This document shows positions 15,601 through 21,956 of a DNA stretch of 38,215 nucleotides, in pieces; position 1 is the first letter of the stretch; each line of letters starts with the position of its first letter. The notes beneath the pieces are model-generated. The model had not been told where the DNA came from. It ran no database searches and saw only the letters and a program-made list of their open reading frames with translations. The DNA lies in contig VRUH01000038.1 in NCBI GenBank assembly GCA_019456185.1, positions 1 to 38,215 of the forward strand. The letters run 5' to 3'. The stretch is from Candidatus Glassbacteria bacterium. GTDB lineage: Bacteria > Gemmatimonadota > Glassbacteria > GWA2-58-10. The position numbers and the translations under genes were made by a program.

Positions 15601-16970
15601 CAGTACGGCAGCCCGTCGCGTTCCTCCAGCGGGTTCTCCACCACCGGGAACATCCCGTGGTCCACCCAGCCGAAGGCGGCCACCCGTCCCCTGCCGTAGG
15701 AGCCGACCGCCAGGATCGGGCTGCCCTCCCGGCTGGCGATCAGCACCTGGTCCTGGCCGGCGTCGTAGGCCAGATGCGGGATATCCTCCGTGGGCACCAG
15801 TTCCAGCGGGATTCCCCGGGTGATATAGTGCTCGCCGTCCACGACAGTCCACTCGGCCCGGCGCATGCCGCCGGGCATCTCCTCGGGCTGGTCGGCCTCG
15901 CGAAGGTGCACCTGTTCCATCTCGATCCGGCCGTCGAGCGGGCTTAGCTCGGAGAATATCGAATCCGCCTCAAGATCAGTCGGCTGGAACAGCACCAGGC
16001 CCGCGCCGTTACGGACCCGCTCCAGCAGGGCCCGCCGCAGTTCCGGGGGCCAGTTCTGCCAGCCTCTCATCGGAGTCAGCACGATCACGTCGAACTGCTT
16101 GTCGCTCTCCAGCTCGCTGGTCAGATCGGTGTAGCTGATCGAGAACTTGTCGTCCACGTGGTCGTAGCCCAGCGCGCGGGTGCCGTAGAAATCACCGAAC
16201 GCCCAGCGGTGCATGCCCAGCGACGGCTCGAACGTGACCGTGGCCGGTTGCAGTTCGAAACGCTGCATCAGCTCCACCATCACCCTGCCCGCCGCGGCCC
16301 GCGGAGTGAACAGACCCTTGACCGCCCCCTGGGCGTCGGGACGCTGCCAGGGCACGTGGGGGGTTGCAATCGAGTCGCTGTAACTAATGTCCATCTTGCC
16401 GCGCTGATCCAGCTCCGGCTGATATTCCCAGGTGCGCACGTGGTCGAAATAGAGCAGCGCGGGGCCCGCCGGAGCGTAGCTTACCGCTCCCAGGCTGTTG
16501 AAATCCAGTCCGTGCAGGGTCTCGCGGCGGAACTGGAGCATGTTGAGACCCTTCTTCAGGTGACGGACCTCCTGCCATACTCCGCCCACGCTGTCCCTGA
16601 ATGTCACCAGCAGACCCACCGGCTCGGGAGCGTAGATATCGGTGAAAAACGCCTCGTAGATTTTCCAGCCACCGCCTCCCTCGTCGCCGAATTTCTCGCG
16701 GATAATCTCCGCCATCCGCCAGAGGCCCACCAGGTCAACGCTCAAAGTTGCACCCCGGCCGAATTCCACACGCAGGTTGTGCTTGCGCTGGGTGGCGTAG
16801 GTGCTGTCCAGGGCCACCCGGCCGGAACCTTTCAGGGTCCAGCGGCCCAGGTCGCCGTCCTCGAAAGTCTGCAGCCTGCCCCAGTCGTCCTGGGCCGCGG
16901 CATTACCGACCAGCAAAACTGCCAGGATCAATACCGGAACAGATACCCTGATCCCCACGGACTGTCGCAT
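12693..16970 (-). CDS. Giant secreted glycoside hydrolase, GH42-like
   Basis: This 1425-residue exported protein starts at an ATG preceded by AAAGGAGAG and has a signal peptide ending near NAAAQD. The N-terminal part (about 25-190) looks like a carbohydrate-binding jelly roll (FEDGDLGRWTL...LYFDHV). A GATase-like segment (FDVIVLTPMRGW) and an immunoglobulin-like region follow. The catalytic part, about 640-1000, resembles GH42 beta-galactosidases: YYAYEEPSLTHYGD with Glu794/795 as candidate acid/base, CFSPHTLAAFREWLRGRYGS, and LDSQWGTTFAGWDEV. A trimerisation-domain-like region (LLEDLSVPYRVIG...AEILVLPNS) follows, and the end is a beta domain. The role is probably cleavage of galactoside or a related polysaccharide outside the cytoplasm. 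The second catalytic Glu was not located with certainty. The family call is by motif recall. Confidence 0.8.
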   Translation of the reverse strand: MRQSVGIRVSVPVLILAVLLVGNAAAQDDWGRLQTFEDGDLGRWTLKGSGRVALDSTYATQRKHNLRVEFGRGATLSVDLVGLWRMAEIIREKFGDEGGGGWKIYEAFFTDIYAPEPVGLLVTFRDSVGGVWQEVRHLKKGLNMLQFRRETLHGLDFNSLGAVSYAPAGPALLYFDHVRTWEYQPELDQRGKMDISYSDSIATPHVPWQRPDAQGAVKGLFTPRAAAGRVMVELMQRFELQPATVTFEPSLGMHRWAFGDFYGTRALGYDHVDDKFSISYTDLTSELESDKQFDVIVLTPMRGWQNWPPELRRALLERVRNGAGLVLFQPTDLEADSIFSELSPLDGRIEMEQVHLREADQPEEMPGGMRRAEWTVVDGEHYITRGIPLELVPTEDIPHLAYDAGQDQVLIASREGSPILAVGSYGRGRVAAFGWVDHGMFPVVENPLEERDGLPYWEYLYALVGRTVRWAAGRDNPESGIFSPSIRDDGGSVTVTAVLQGVFPGDSVEISLRNGAWDALQVDTLAVHASGRIEHRFVNTYHASLAIVGLRHIRSGGRVVDFASALGRTVKGPRVEAIELEAETVPLGIVLSGQVKFSGNPQRVALSLTDNRGRLLGADTVAATGGSAPFAFNTGGCLSRRAVVSVRILSPAGDPLHSLSRAVFIDRPASWDDYEVMMYRFMPMITAGEWNFLDRRMEELGVTAWAAISPEFVYRSNLGIQAETRLDTEESLDGAGEIPYRQAKTNYLKTRDKQYLHRINCLHDPQYLAEQRRVIFEKVSRFKRFSPLSYYAYEEPSLTHYGDAFDLCFSPHTLAAFREWLRGRYGSLDALDSQWGTTFAGWDEVIPDDTFEAQERGNYSSWADHRTFMEISYADNYSYVRGLVREVDDDGLVMMTGTQRTVPHNGYDYYLIDQAIDHTQPYGEPARHQAFMREGGKITGCTGYGVWGPKLDYELWSRLFAGHTAGSAIFWQFSTIDPDYRLCKSGRDMMNIFGELRHGGIAKLIAAGESTPSEVVLLWSIQSIHGSWIQDGRIIEQDGAPSAMFDRWEANYESWRRLLEDLSVPYRVIGCQMLEDGWLDGSGAEILVLPNSLALSDRAAERIAGFVRGGGALIGDSQTGQMDGHCRWRAAGALDSLFGITAEPGQVPVNGGIVQRGGGWGLEIAESDLHASAAEQLDLGPGLPLVYRNSFGDGGAYHLNTFVSGYGNLRAGGRGSAVRNSAMRLLRAAGYEPRFRLRPASGTDLKAVKMTTYNLGAGSLIGLIKDYRMVGPPRDIEVLLPNDGYHYDVRNGRYLGRGRTIRTPITTGEIKLLASLPYQVTDVALELPRRAHRGGKVQFSFGVNLAASTESSAASLPSAGPHVFVVEVYGPEGEKLGHYSGNVSTAAGRGRQSFQLALNDKPGDWRVRVRDVASGVFNEKYVEVE

Positions 16971-17105
16971 GCGGAACTCTCCTTTGGTCACACTGATATT
17001 GTAGCGCACTTGAGTTTTTTTCGACTGCAAGCAAACCTAATATCAGGATTGAATTAAAACAACCGGGACAAGCCGGAAATCCCCCCAAACCGTCCCCGGA
17101 ACCAA

Positions 17106-17134
17106 TTGACTGACCAGCGGTTATTACTTAACTT
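17106..17134 (+). promoter_or_regulatory. Candidate promoter of the DUF5060-type glycosidase operon
   Basis: TTGACT (17106-17111) and TAACTT (17129-17134) are 17 bases apart, placing a start site about 75 bases before the ATG at 17215. It would drive the glycosidase and possibly the TIR-like and AICAR transformylase genes that follow without an obvious gap. Confidence 0.4.
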
Positions 17135-17214
17135 GACAGGCGTACCCTGCGGACCGGCAGCGAGTATACCGGTCCGGAAGCCCGGACCCACCGATAATTC
17201 CGCTGGAGACACCG

Positions 17215-18726
17215 ATGAAAAAGCTGATGCCCCTTCTGCTGCTTGCAGCCGCTCCCCTGTTCGGTTTTCCTCCGCAGCCCGGCCTGGTCGGGCAGTGGGC
17301 TATTTTCGAGCTGAGCTTTAATGCCTCCGGCTGGAGCAACCCGTTCCTGGAAGTCGAGCTCCACGGCGTATTTACCGCGCCGTCCGGCACGGAGCACCGG
17401 GTAGAGGGGTTCTACGACGGCGACGGGGCCGGCGGTGTCACCGGCGACGTGTTCAAGCTGCGCTTCGCCCCCGGTGAAACAGGCGCGTGGCGCTGGCGCA
17501 CCGAGAGCAACCGCGACGCGCTCGACGGCCAGGCCGGAGAGTTCACGGTCACCCCGAGCGCCAACCGCGGCCCACTGCGCTATGACCCCCGGCGCCCGCG
17601 CTGGCTGCACTGGGCCGACGGCACGGTCTTTTTCGAGTCGGGGGCCGACGACCCGGAGTGCTTCCTGGCCGACAAGTTTATTACCCAGCAGCAGCGCTAC
17701 GAGGGGATAGACTACCTCGCCGCCAAGGGTGTCAACAGCCTCTACTTCGGCGTGACCAACGCCGGGCCGGGCGACGGGACCGCGGAGATGAAAGTCACCC
17801 CCTGGATGGGCGGGTTCGACAAGCCCGAGTTCGACAATATCTGCCTGCTGTTCATGAACCGGCTCGAGGGCGTGGTCCGCCGGCTCGACAGCCACGGGAT
17901 GACGGCCCATATCGTGCTCTACCTCGACGACTGCTGCCAGATCAGCGATGCGATCACCGCCGAACAGGAAGAGCTGCTGATCCGCTACCTCTGCGCCCGG
18001 TTCGGCAGTTTCAGCGGGATTGTCTGGAACCTGGCCGAGGAGTTCGACGAGTGCTTCACCGAACAGTGGTGCTCCTCGCGGGCGGCGATGTTTGTGCGCC
18101 ACGACCCGCTGGGCCACCCGGTGACAGTCCACCAGCTCTCGAACGACGAGTTCAAGCTGGCCGGCGACCCCAATTTCGGCACCACAGCCATGCAGTTCAA
18201 CCGGACCGCGCCGGACTCGATCAACGCGATGGTCCGCCACCTCCGCGACCAGACCGAAGCCGCCGGGCGGCCCCTGCCCGCCTCGCTGATCGAGTGGACC
18301 CCGCTCGCGCCCGAGGAGGCCGAAACCGCGCGCAGGGGGATGTGGGCGATCGCAGCCGCGGGGGGCAGCTACCAGGTGTTCAACAAGAATAACGACGAGC
18401 CGATGACCGCAGAGTTCGCCCTCTGGGAAGAAACCTGGGGGTATGCTGATATCGTCCGCCGCACCATGGAGGCCCTGCCGCTGGATGAGATGGAGCCAGA
18501 TAATTCGCTGGTCTCGCGGGGCTTTTGCCTGGTGCAGCCCGGTGAGCATTACCTGGTTTACCTGCCGGAAGGCGGTGAAGTTACTGTTGAGGTGACCGGC
18601 AGCGCGCTTGCCGCTAACTGGATCGATCCGCGCACGGGCGAGCGCACGCAGGCCGGGGCGGTAGAGGTTGGCAAGGTGAGTTTCAGCACCCCCACAGAGG
18701 GTGACTGGGCGCTGGTGTTAGAATAG
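17215..18726 (+). CDS. Secreted DUF5060/apiosidase-like glycoside hydrolase
   Basis: A 503-residue exported protein with signal peptide MKKLMPLLLLAAAPLFGFP. Residues about 22-115 match the DUF5060 immunoglobulin-like module (VGQWAIFELSF...GFYDGDGAGGVTGDVFKLRFAPGETGAWRWRT, in parts). A TIM-barrel-like catalytic region follows (about 120-410), with HWADGTVFFESG, the CFLADKF region and SGIVWNLAEEFDE, where Glu275 or Glu276 is the likely acid/base, as in GH140-type enzymes. The final 80 residues (LVQPGEHYLVYLPEGG through DWALVLE) match the 'putative collagen-binding' beta module common at the end of such proteins. GGAGA precedes the ATG. Likely substrate is a plant or algal glycan; the exact specificity is unknown. 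The stop codon lies inside a short repeat shared with the next gene junction. Confidence 0.85.
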   Translation: MKKLMPLLLLAAAPLFGFPPQPGLVGQWAIFELSFNASGWSNPFLEVELHGVFTAPSGTEHRVEGFYDGDGAGGVTGDVFKLRFAPGETGAWRWRTESNRDALDGQAGEFTVTPSANRGPLRYDPRRPRWLHWADGTVFFESGADDPECFLADKFITQQQRYEGIDYLAAKGVNSLYFGVTNAGPGDGTAEMKVTPWMGGFDKPEFDNICLLFMNRLEGVVRRLDSHGMTAHIVLYLDDCCQISDAITAEQEELLIRYLCARFGSFSGIVWNLAEEFDECFTEQWCSSRAAMFVRHDPLGHPVTVHQLSNDEFKLAGDPNFGTTAMQFNRTAPDSINAMVRHLRDQTEAAGRPLPASLIEWTPLAPEEAETARRGMWAIAAAGGSYQVFNKNNDEPMTAEFALWEETWGYADIVRRTMEALPLDEMEPDNSLVSRGFCLVQPGEHYLVYLPEGGEVTVEVTGSALAANWIDPRTGERTQAGAVEVGKVSFSTPTEGDWALVLE

Positions 18727-18745
18727 GAGTTATAACAATGGCCGA
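18721..18745 (+). repeat. Left copy of the direct repeat flanking the TIR-like gene
   Basis: GAATAGGAGT, seven bases, then ATGGCCGA. It holds the GAA-TAG end of the glycosidase, a Shine-Dalgarno and the start of the TIR-like gene. The right copy at 19527-19549 has the same parts in the same order. Confidence 0.7.
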
Positions 18746-19532
18746 TATTACGGAATTATTATCTAAACAGTTGGAAAAACTTGTTAATCTCGATTCAGAA
18801 TGCAAAGTCGATAAAAATGCATTCTTCGATCTGGAAAGCATTGAAAAGATATTCGCATGGTATGAAGAAACTAAAACTATACTAAATGGCCACTTACAAA
18901 GACGCTTTTTTGCAGAATTTGTTGCTATTATGCAAATACCTAAAGATAGTGACGTTGGCTATCTAGATTACAAAGTGACTATAAGCAGTTTCAAAGATTT
19001 CCTTAAAAATGCAATCGCCGATATAGAAACTTATAGTGATGGTATGAAATCCAAAGCAAAAAGAAGTGTTGCAGCTGCTTCAAATACTTCTGATATAACA
19101 AAAACGGGAAAAAAGGTATTCATTATTCATGGCCACGATTATGCCAACTTAGGCAATCTTGAGAAATTGTTAAAAGACAGATTTGATTTAGAAGTTGTAA
19201 TATTGAAAGACAAACCAAAAAAGAGTAGACCTCTGATCGTAAAACTGGAAGAAGAGGCAGAAGGAGTTGGATACGCTTTTGCTTTATTTACCCCTGACGA
19301 TTTCACAGTAAACGAAAATGAAGAATACTATGAAGCTAGACCAAACGTGATTTTAGAATTGGGTTGGTTTTTTGCTAAAATTGGCCGGGAAAATGTTTCC
19401 ATATTGCTTAAAGAAAACACAAAAGTACCTTCAGACCTTGATGGTATTGACAGGATAGAGTTTATAAAAGTTATAAATGAGCAATTTGAAAAGATCGAGC
19501 TTGAATTAAAGACAGCTGGAATAATCGAATAG
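18738..19532 (+). CDS. AT-rich TIR-like nucleotide-binding protein (CAP12/Pycsar-effector type)
   Basis: A 264-residue protein whose second half matches the TIR-like domain once called 'predicted nucleotide-binding protein' and now linked to CBASS/Pycsar effectors (PF10137 type). Visible motifs: KVFIIHGHD (126-134, first strand), ILKDKPKKSRPLIVKLEEE (155-173), FALFTPDD (181-188) and ARPNVILELGWFFAKIGREN (200-219) with Glu207 in the position of the catalytic TIR glutamate, then VPSDLDGI. Related domains cleave NAD+ when activated, causing abortive infection; that activity is inferred here. Residues 1-120 are helical and unassigned, perhaps a sensor or oligomerisation part. No cyclase or other defence partner is adjacent. 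Its base composition is far more AT-rich than both neighbours (roughly one third G+C by eye), a clear sign of transfer. GGAGT lies before the ATG. Confidence 0.88.
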   Translation: MADITELLSKQLEKLVNLDSECKVDKNAFFDLESIEKIFAWYEETKTILNGHLQRRFFAEFVAIMQIPKDSDVGYLDYKVTISSFKDFLKNAIADIETYSDGMKSKAKRSVAAASNTSDITKTGKKVFIIHGHDYANLGNLEKLLKDRFDLEVVILKDKPKKSRPLIVKLEEEAEGVGYAFALFTPDDFTVNENEEYYEARPNVILELGWFFAKIGRENVSILLKENTKVPSDLDGIDRIEFIKVINEQFEKIELELKTAGIIE

Positions 19533-19549
19533 GAGTGAATAATGGCCGA
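19527..19549 (+). repeat. Right copy of the direct repeat flanking the TIR-like gene
   Basis: GAATAGGAGT, five bases, then ATGGCCGA. It holds the GAA-TAG end of the TIR-like gene, a Shine-Dalgarno and the start of the AICAR transformylase gene, mirroring 18721-18745. Confidence 0.7.
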
Positions 19550-20660
19550 AAAAATGTCCAAAATGTATTTCACCGGCAGCGGGAAGAAATTCCCCGGCGG
19601 CTTCGAGGTGCTGGGTACGTCGTATGAAAAAATCGAGGACCTGCGCTACGGCACCAACCCCAACCAGGGCGCGGCGTTCTACCGCCCCAAAAGCGACAAA
19701 CTCGGGGGCGTAATCGGCGCGATGGAGATGCTCAAGAGCGGCAAGGGCGGCCTGAGCCAGACCAATCTCGAGGATATCCACCACGCGCTGGGGATCGTCA
19801 AATATTTCGAGCGGCCCGCCTGCGCGGTAATGAAACACCTCAACCCCTCGGGCGCCGCGGCGCAGCACGAGAACGAGGACCAGCTGGAGGTCTACAAAAA
19901 AGCGCGCGACTGCGACAGCCGGGCCGCGTTCGGCAGCGTGGTGGCGTTCAACACTCCGCTGGGCGTGGCCACCGCCGAGGAGATCATGGCTACGATAGTC
20001 GAGGGCGTGGTGGCCCCGGCCTACGAGGAGGGAGCCGCGGCGGTGTTCGAGGACTTCGGGCGTTTCAGGCGCAACCGTCATATCCGCGTCCTGCAATGCG
20101 GCCCGCTGGACAGGCTGCCCCGGTTCGAGGGCGACGACACCGGCGGGGTGCTGGAGATCAAGGTGCTGGGCGATGGCGCCCTGGTGGCAGCCGAGCCTTT
20201 TCTCAGCTCGATTCGCGGCGAGAGTGACCTGCTGCCGGCGAGGGCAACCAACAAGGAAGAACAGGAAATAATCTGCCGACACGAGCTTTCGGCCTCCCAG
20301 GCCCTCGACGTCCTGTTCGCCTGGTACGTCAATTTCAACGTCCGCTCCAACGGCGTGGTGATCGCCCACGAGGGCCGGACAATCGCGGTGGGCACGGGCC
20401 AGCAGGACCGGGTGGGCGCGGTGGAGCAGGCCGTGGCCAAGGCTGAAAGCTACCACGGCGCGGACTCGCTTAACGGCACGGTGCTGGCCAGCGACGGGTT
20501 CTTCCCCTTCCGCGACTCTATCGACTCCTGCGCAAAAGCCGGGATCGCGGCGATTATCCAGCCCGGCGGGTCGCTTCGCGATTTCGAGGTCGTGGAAGCC
20601 TGCAACGAGCACGGGATCGCGATGGTATTCACCGGCGAGCGCTGTTTCAGCCATCACTAG
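19542..20660 (+). CDS. purH: Stand-alone AICAR transformylase (PurH C-terminal domain only)
   Basis: This enzyme transfers a formyl group from 10-formyl-tetrahydrofolate to AICAR, the penultimate step of purine synthesis. The 372-residue protein corresponds to the C-terminal AICARFT half of bifunctional PurH: DLRYGTNPNQGAAFYRP (33-49), the catalytic KHLNPSG (98-104, Lys98 and His99), a substrate region near CDSRAAFGSVVAFN, NGVVIAHEGRTIAVGTGQQDRV, SDGFFPFRDSIDSCAKAGI, and the closing IIQPGGSLRD and GIAMVFTGERCFSHH. The N-terminal IMP cyclohydrolase (MGS-like) domain is absent, and the ATG with GGAGT upstream shows this is not a truncated reading. Stand-alone versions of about this length are known, so the cyclohydrolase should be encoded elsewhere. 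Composition is GC-rich like the host. Confidence 0.93.
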   Translation: MAEKMSKMYFTGSGKKFPGGFEVLGTSYEKIEDLRYGTNPNQGAAFYRPKSDKLGGVIGAMEMLKSGKGGLSQTNLEDIHHALGIVKYFERPACAVMKHLNPSGAAAQHENEDQLEVYKKARDCDSRAAFGSVVAFNTPLGVATAEEIMATIVEGVVAPAYEEGAAAVFEDFGRFRRNRHIRVLQCGPLDRLPRFEGDDTGGVLEIKVLGDGALVAAEPFLSSIRGESDLLPARATNKEEQEIICRHELSASQALDVLFAWYVNFNVRSNGVVIAHEGRTIAVGTGQQDRVGAVEQAVAKAESYHGADSLNGTVLASDGFFPFRDSIDSCAKAGIAAIIQPGGSLRDFEVVEACNEHGIAMVFTGERCFSHH

Positions 20661-20681
20661 TCGATTGGATTGACAACCCCC

Positions 20682-20717
20682 GCCTGCCTGCAGCAGGCAC
20701 CCCCTTTATTAAGGGGG
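20682..20717. repeat. Intergenic hairpin repeat, CCCCCTT/AAGGGGG type
   Basis: Two adjacent hairpins: GCCTGC/GCAGGC (20682-20698) and CCCCCTT/AAGGGGG with a four-base loop (20700-20717). The second has an identical stem at 30964-30981, so it is a dispersed intergenic repeat. It may also act in termination after the AICAR transformylase gene. Confidence 0.55.
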
Positions 20718-20750
20718 AATAAGGGCGCCGGCTTTCCCGCGTGTGCGCCC

Positions 20751-20776
20751 GGGCGGACACATGGGTCCGCCCCTAC
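20751..20776. repeat. Dispersed palindromic repeat, copy 1
   Basis: GGGCGGAC (20751-20758) pairs with GTCCGCCC (20765-20772) across a six-base loop, followed by CTAC. The same element with a compensatory change occurs at 32077-32102. Confidence 0.6.
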
Positions 20777-20835
20777 AAGAAATCGATAAACAGTTCACGA
20801 TTCGTTTACGGGCAATAACGGGCAACGGCAGGATT

Positions 20836-21759
20836 ATGAGCGTCCGCACTTTGATTGTCGATCAATGGTACCGCCTGGCGTTCTCGGTTCTGGTGGCAGG
20901 GATCACCGTGGCCGCGGTGGTGCTGGAGTTCCGTATCAATTACGTGGAACGCTCTATCGGGCGCTACCTGACCTGGCACAACGCGGGCCGTCAGGAAGCA
21001 GGCCAGATCTGGGAAACTGTCTCGCTGAGCGAGGAAGTTCAGCAGCAGCTCGACGAGCTGGTGGCCGACCGCCGGGCACAGGTCTCGCTCGACGAGCAGG
21101 TGGACGATCTGGTGCAGCTGATCCAAATGGCCCGCGAACGCGAACAGGTGCTGCTCTCCCGCGACCGGTTCCTGGAAATCTACAACCGGATGCCATCCTA
21201 CCAGAGCGCCCTGATTATCGAGCCGCTGCAGCTGCTGGAGCTGATCGGTTCGCTCGAGGGCTGGCAGCGCACGCTGATCGAGTTCGAGGGCGGCGACATG
21301 CTGTTTTTCCTGGTTGACGGGACCAACAGCGTGCTCCAGGAGCGGCGACTGGACGCGGACTATGTGACATTCTACATGAGCGGAGCCGGGTCGCGCCCGT
21401 TCGGGCGGGACAGGGACGATATCTCAGCCGCCGAACCCTACCCTCCCGATGTGTTCTACGACGCCTGGGCCGGCCTTCCCGGCGAGCAGCGCAGCGGAAT
21501 CCCGCTGAGCAACGATGAACTTATCGCCTGGCGCTACCGTCTCCTGCGCGTGGGCGTGAACTTGCGCAACCTGGTGGGCGAGCGCACCGAGATCGCGTTC
21601 GAGCTCAGCGGCGACCAGGGTCTGACCACCGTGCGCGTACTGGGCCGCAGTCTGGCCGTGCTGCATCTGGTCGACGAGATGAACCGGCGGGCGGGCCGCC
21701 CGCCGATTGCGACCGATGATCCGGAGGGGGGCGGGTTCATTTTCACCCTGCCGCTTTGA
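20836..21759 (+). CDS. Membrane-anchored protein of unknown function
   Basis: A 307-residue protein with a short cytoplasmic start, one membrane helix (about residues 11-30, LAFSVLVAGITVAAVVLEF) and a large extracytoplasmic part. Residues about 60-100 are charged and helical (EEVQQQLDELVADRR and LVQLIQMAREREQ), suggesting a coiled coil; the rest is mixed alpha/beta with no recognised catalytic motif. I chose the ATG at 20836, which has an AGGA-type site just upstream and puts the helix at the N-terminus; the frame continues upstream into the palindromic repeat, which is unlikely to be coding. It precedes a penicillin-binding protein gene, so a cell-envelope role is possible but unsupported by motifs. 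Confidence 0.75.
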   Translation: MSVRTLIVDQWYRLAFSVLVAGITVAAVVLEFRINYVERSIGRYLTWHNAGRQEAGQIWETVSLSEEVQQQLDELVADRRAQVSLDEQVDDLVQLIQMAREREQVLLSRDRFLEIYNRMPSYQSALIIEPLQLLELIGSLEGWQRTLIEFEGGDMLFFLVDGTNSVLQERRLDADYVTFYMSGAGSRPFGRDRDDISAAEPYPPDVFYDAWAGLPGEQRSGIPLSNDELIAWRYRLLRVGVNLRNLVGERTEIAFELSGDQGLTTVRVLGRSLAVLHLVDEMNRRAGRPPIATDDPEGGGFIFTLPL

Positions 21760-21773
21760 CTGGGAGTCAAGAG

Positions 21774-21900
21774 CAAGAATACAGGAGCCGGTATTCAGAA
21801 CTCAGGAGAAAGGCAAAAAGCATAAATGCAGCACACCGTCTTTTTTTTCCTTATCGTTGTCTTTTGTATTTGTTCTGTCTTCTGACTGCTGACTACTAGG
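21774..21900. repeat. Decayed short-word repeat region before the PBP gene
   Basis: This non-coding stretch holds recurring words such as AATACAGGAG and CAGAACTCAGGAG on one side and, inverted, CTTCTGACTGCTGACTAC on the other, with an eight-to-nine T run near 21839-21847. It resembles the degenerate 'CAGAACTCAGGAG' type intergenic repeats of many environmental genomes. No function is assigned. Confidence 0.35.
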
Positions 21901-21956
21901 GAGTGAAAACGCATCCAGCTTTATGTTACCCGGGCCGCCGTTGAAAGGGAACACAT

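Noticed and set aside
13977-15947. Long plus-strand open frame opposite the GH42-like gene (656 codons)
   Set aside because: The composition is typical of an antisense shadow and no domain or ribosome binding site supports it.
16998-17003. TACAAT -10 box for the GH42-like gene on the minus strand
   Set aside because: No acceptable -35 box exists at 16-18 bases; the only TTGCAG is 21 bases away.
18727-19541. Transposon origin of the TIR-like gene
   Set aside because: No transposase, terminal inverted repeats or integrase gene is visible; only the short direct repeat marks the borders.
20743-20835. Upstream extension of the membrane-anchored protein gene
   Set aside because: It runs through the dispersed palindromic repeat, and a better start with a membrane helix at the N-terminus lies at 20836.
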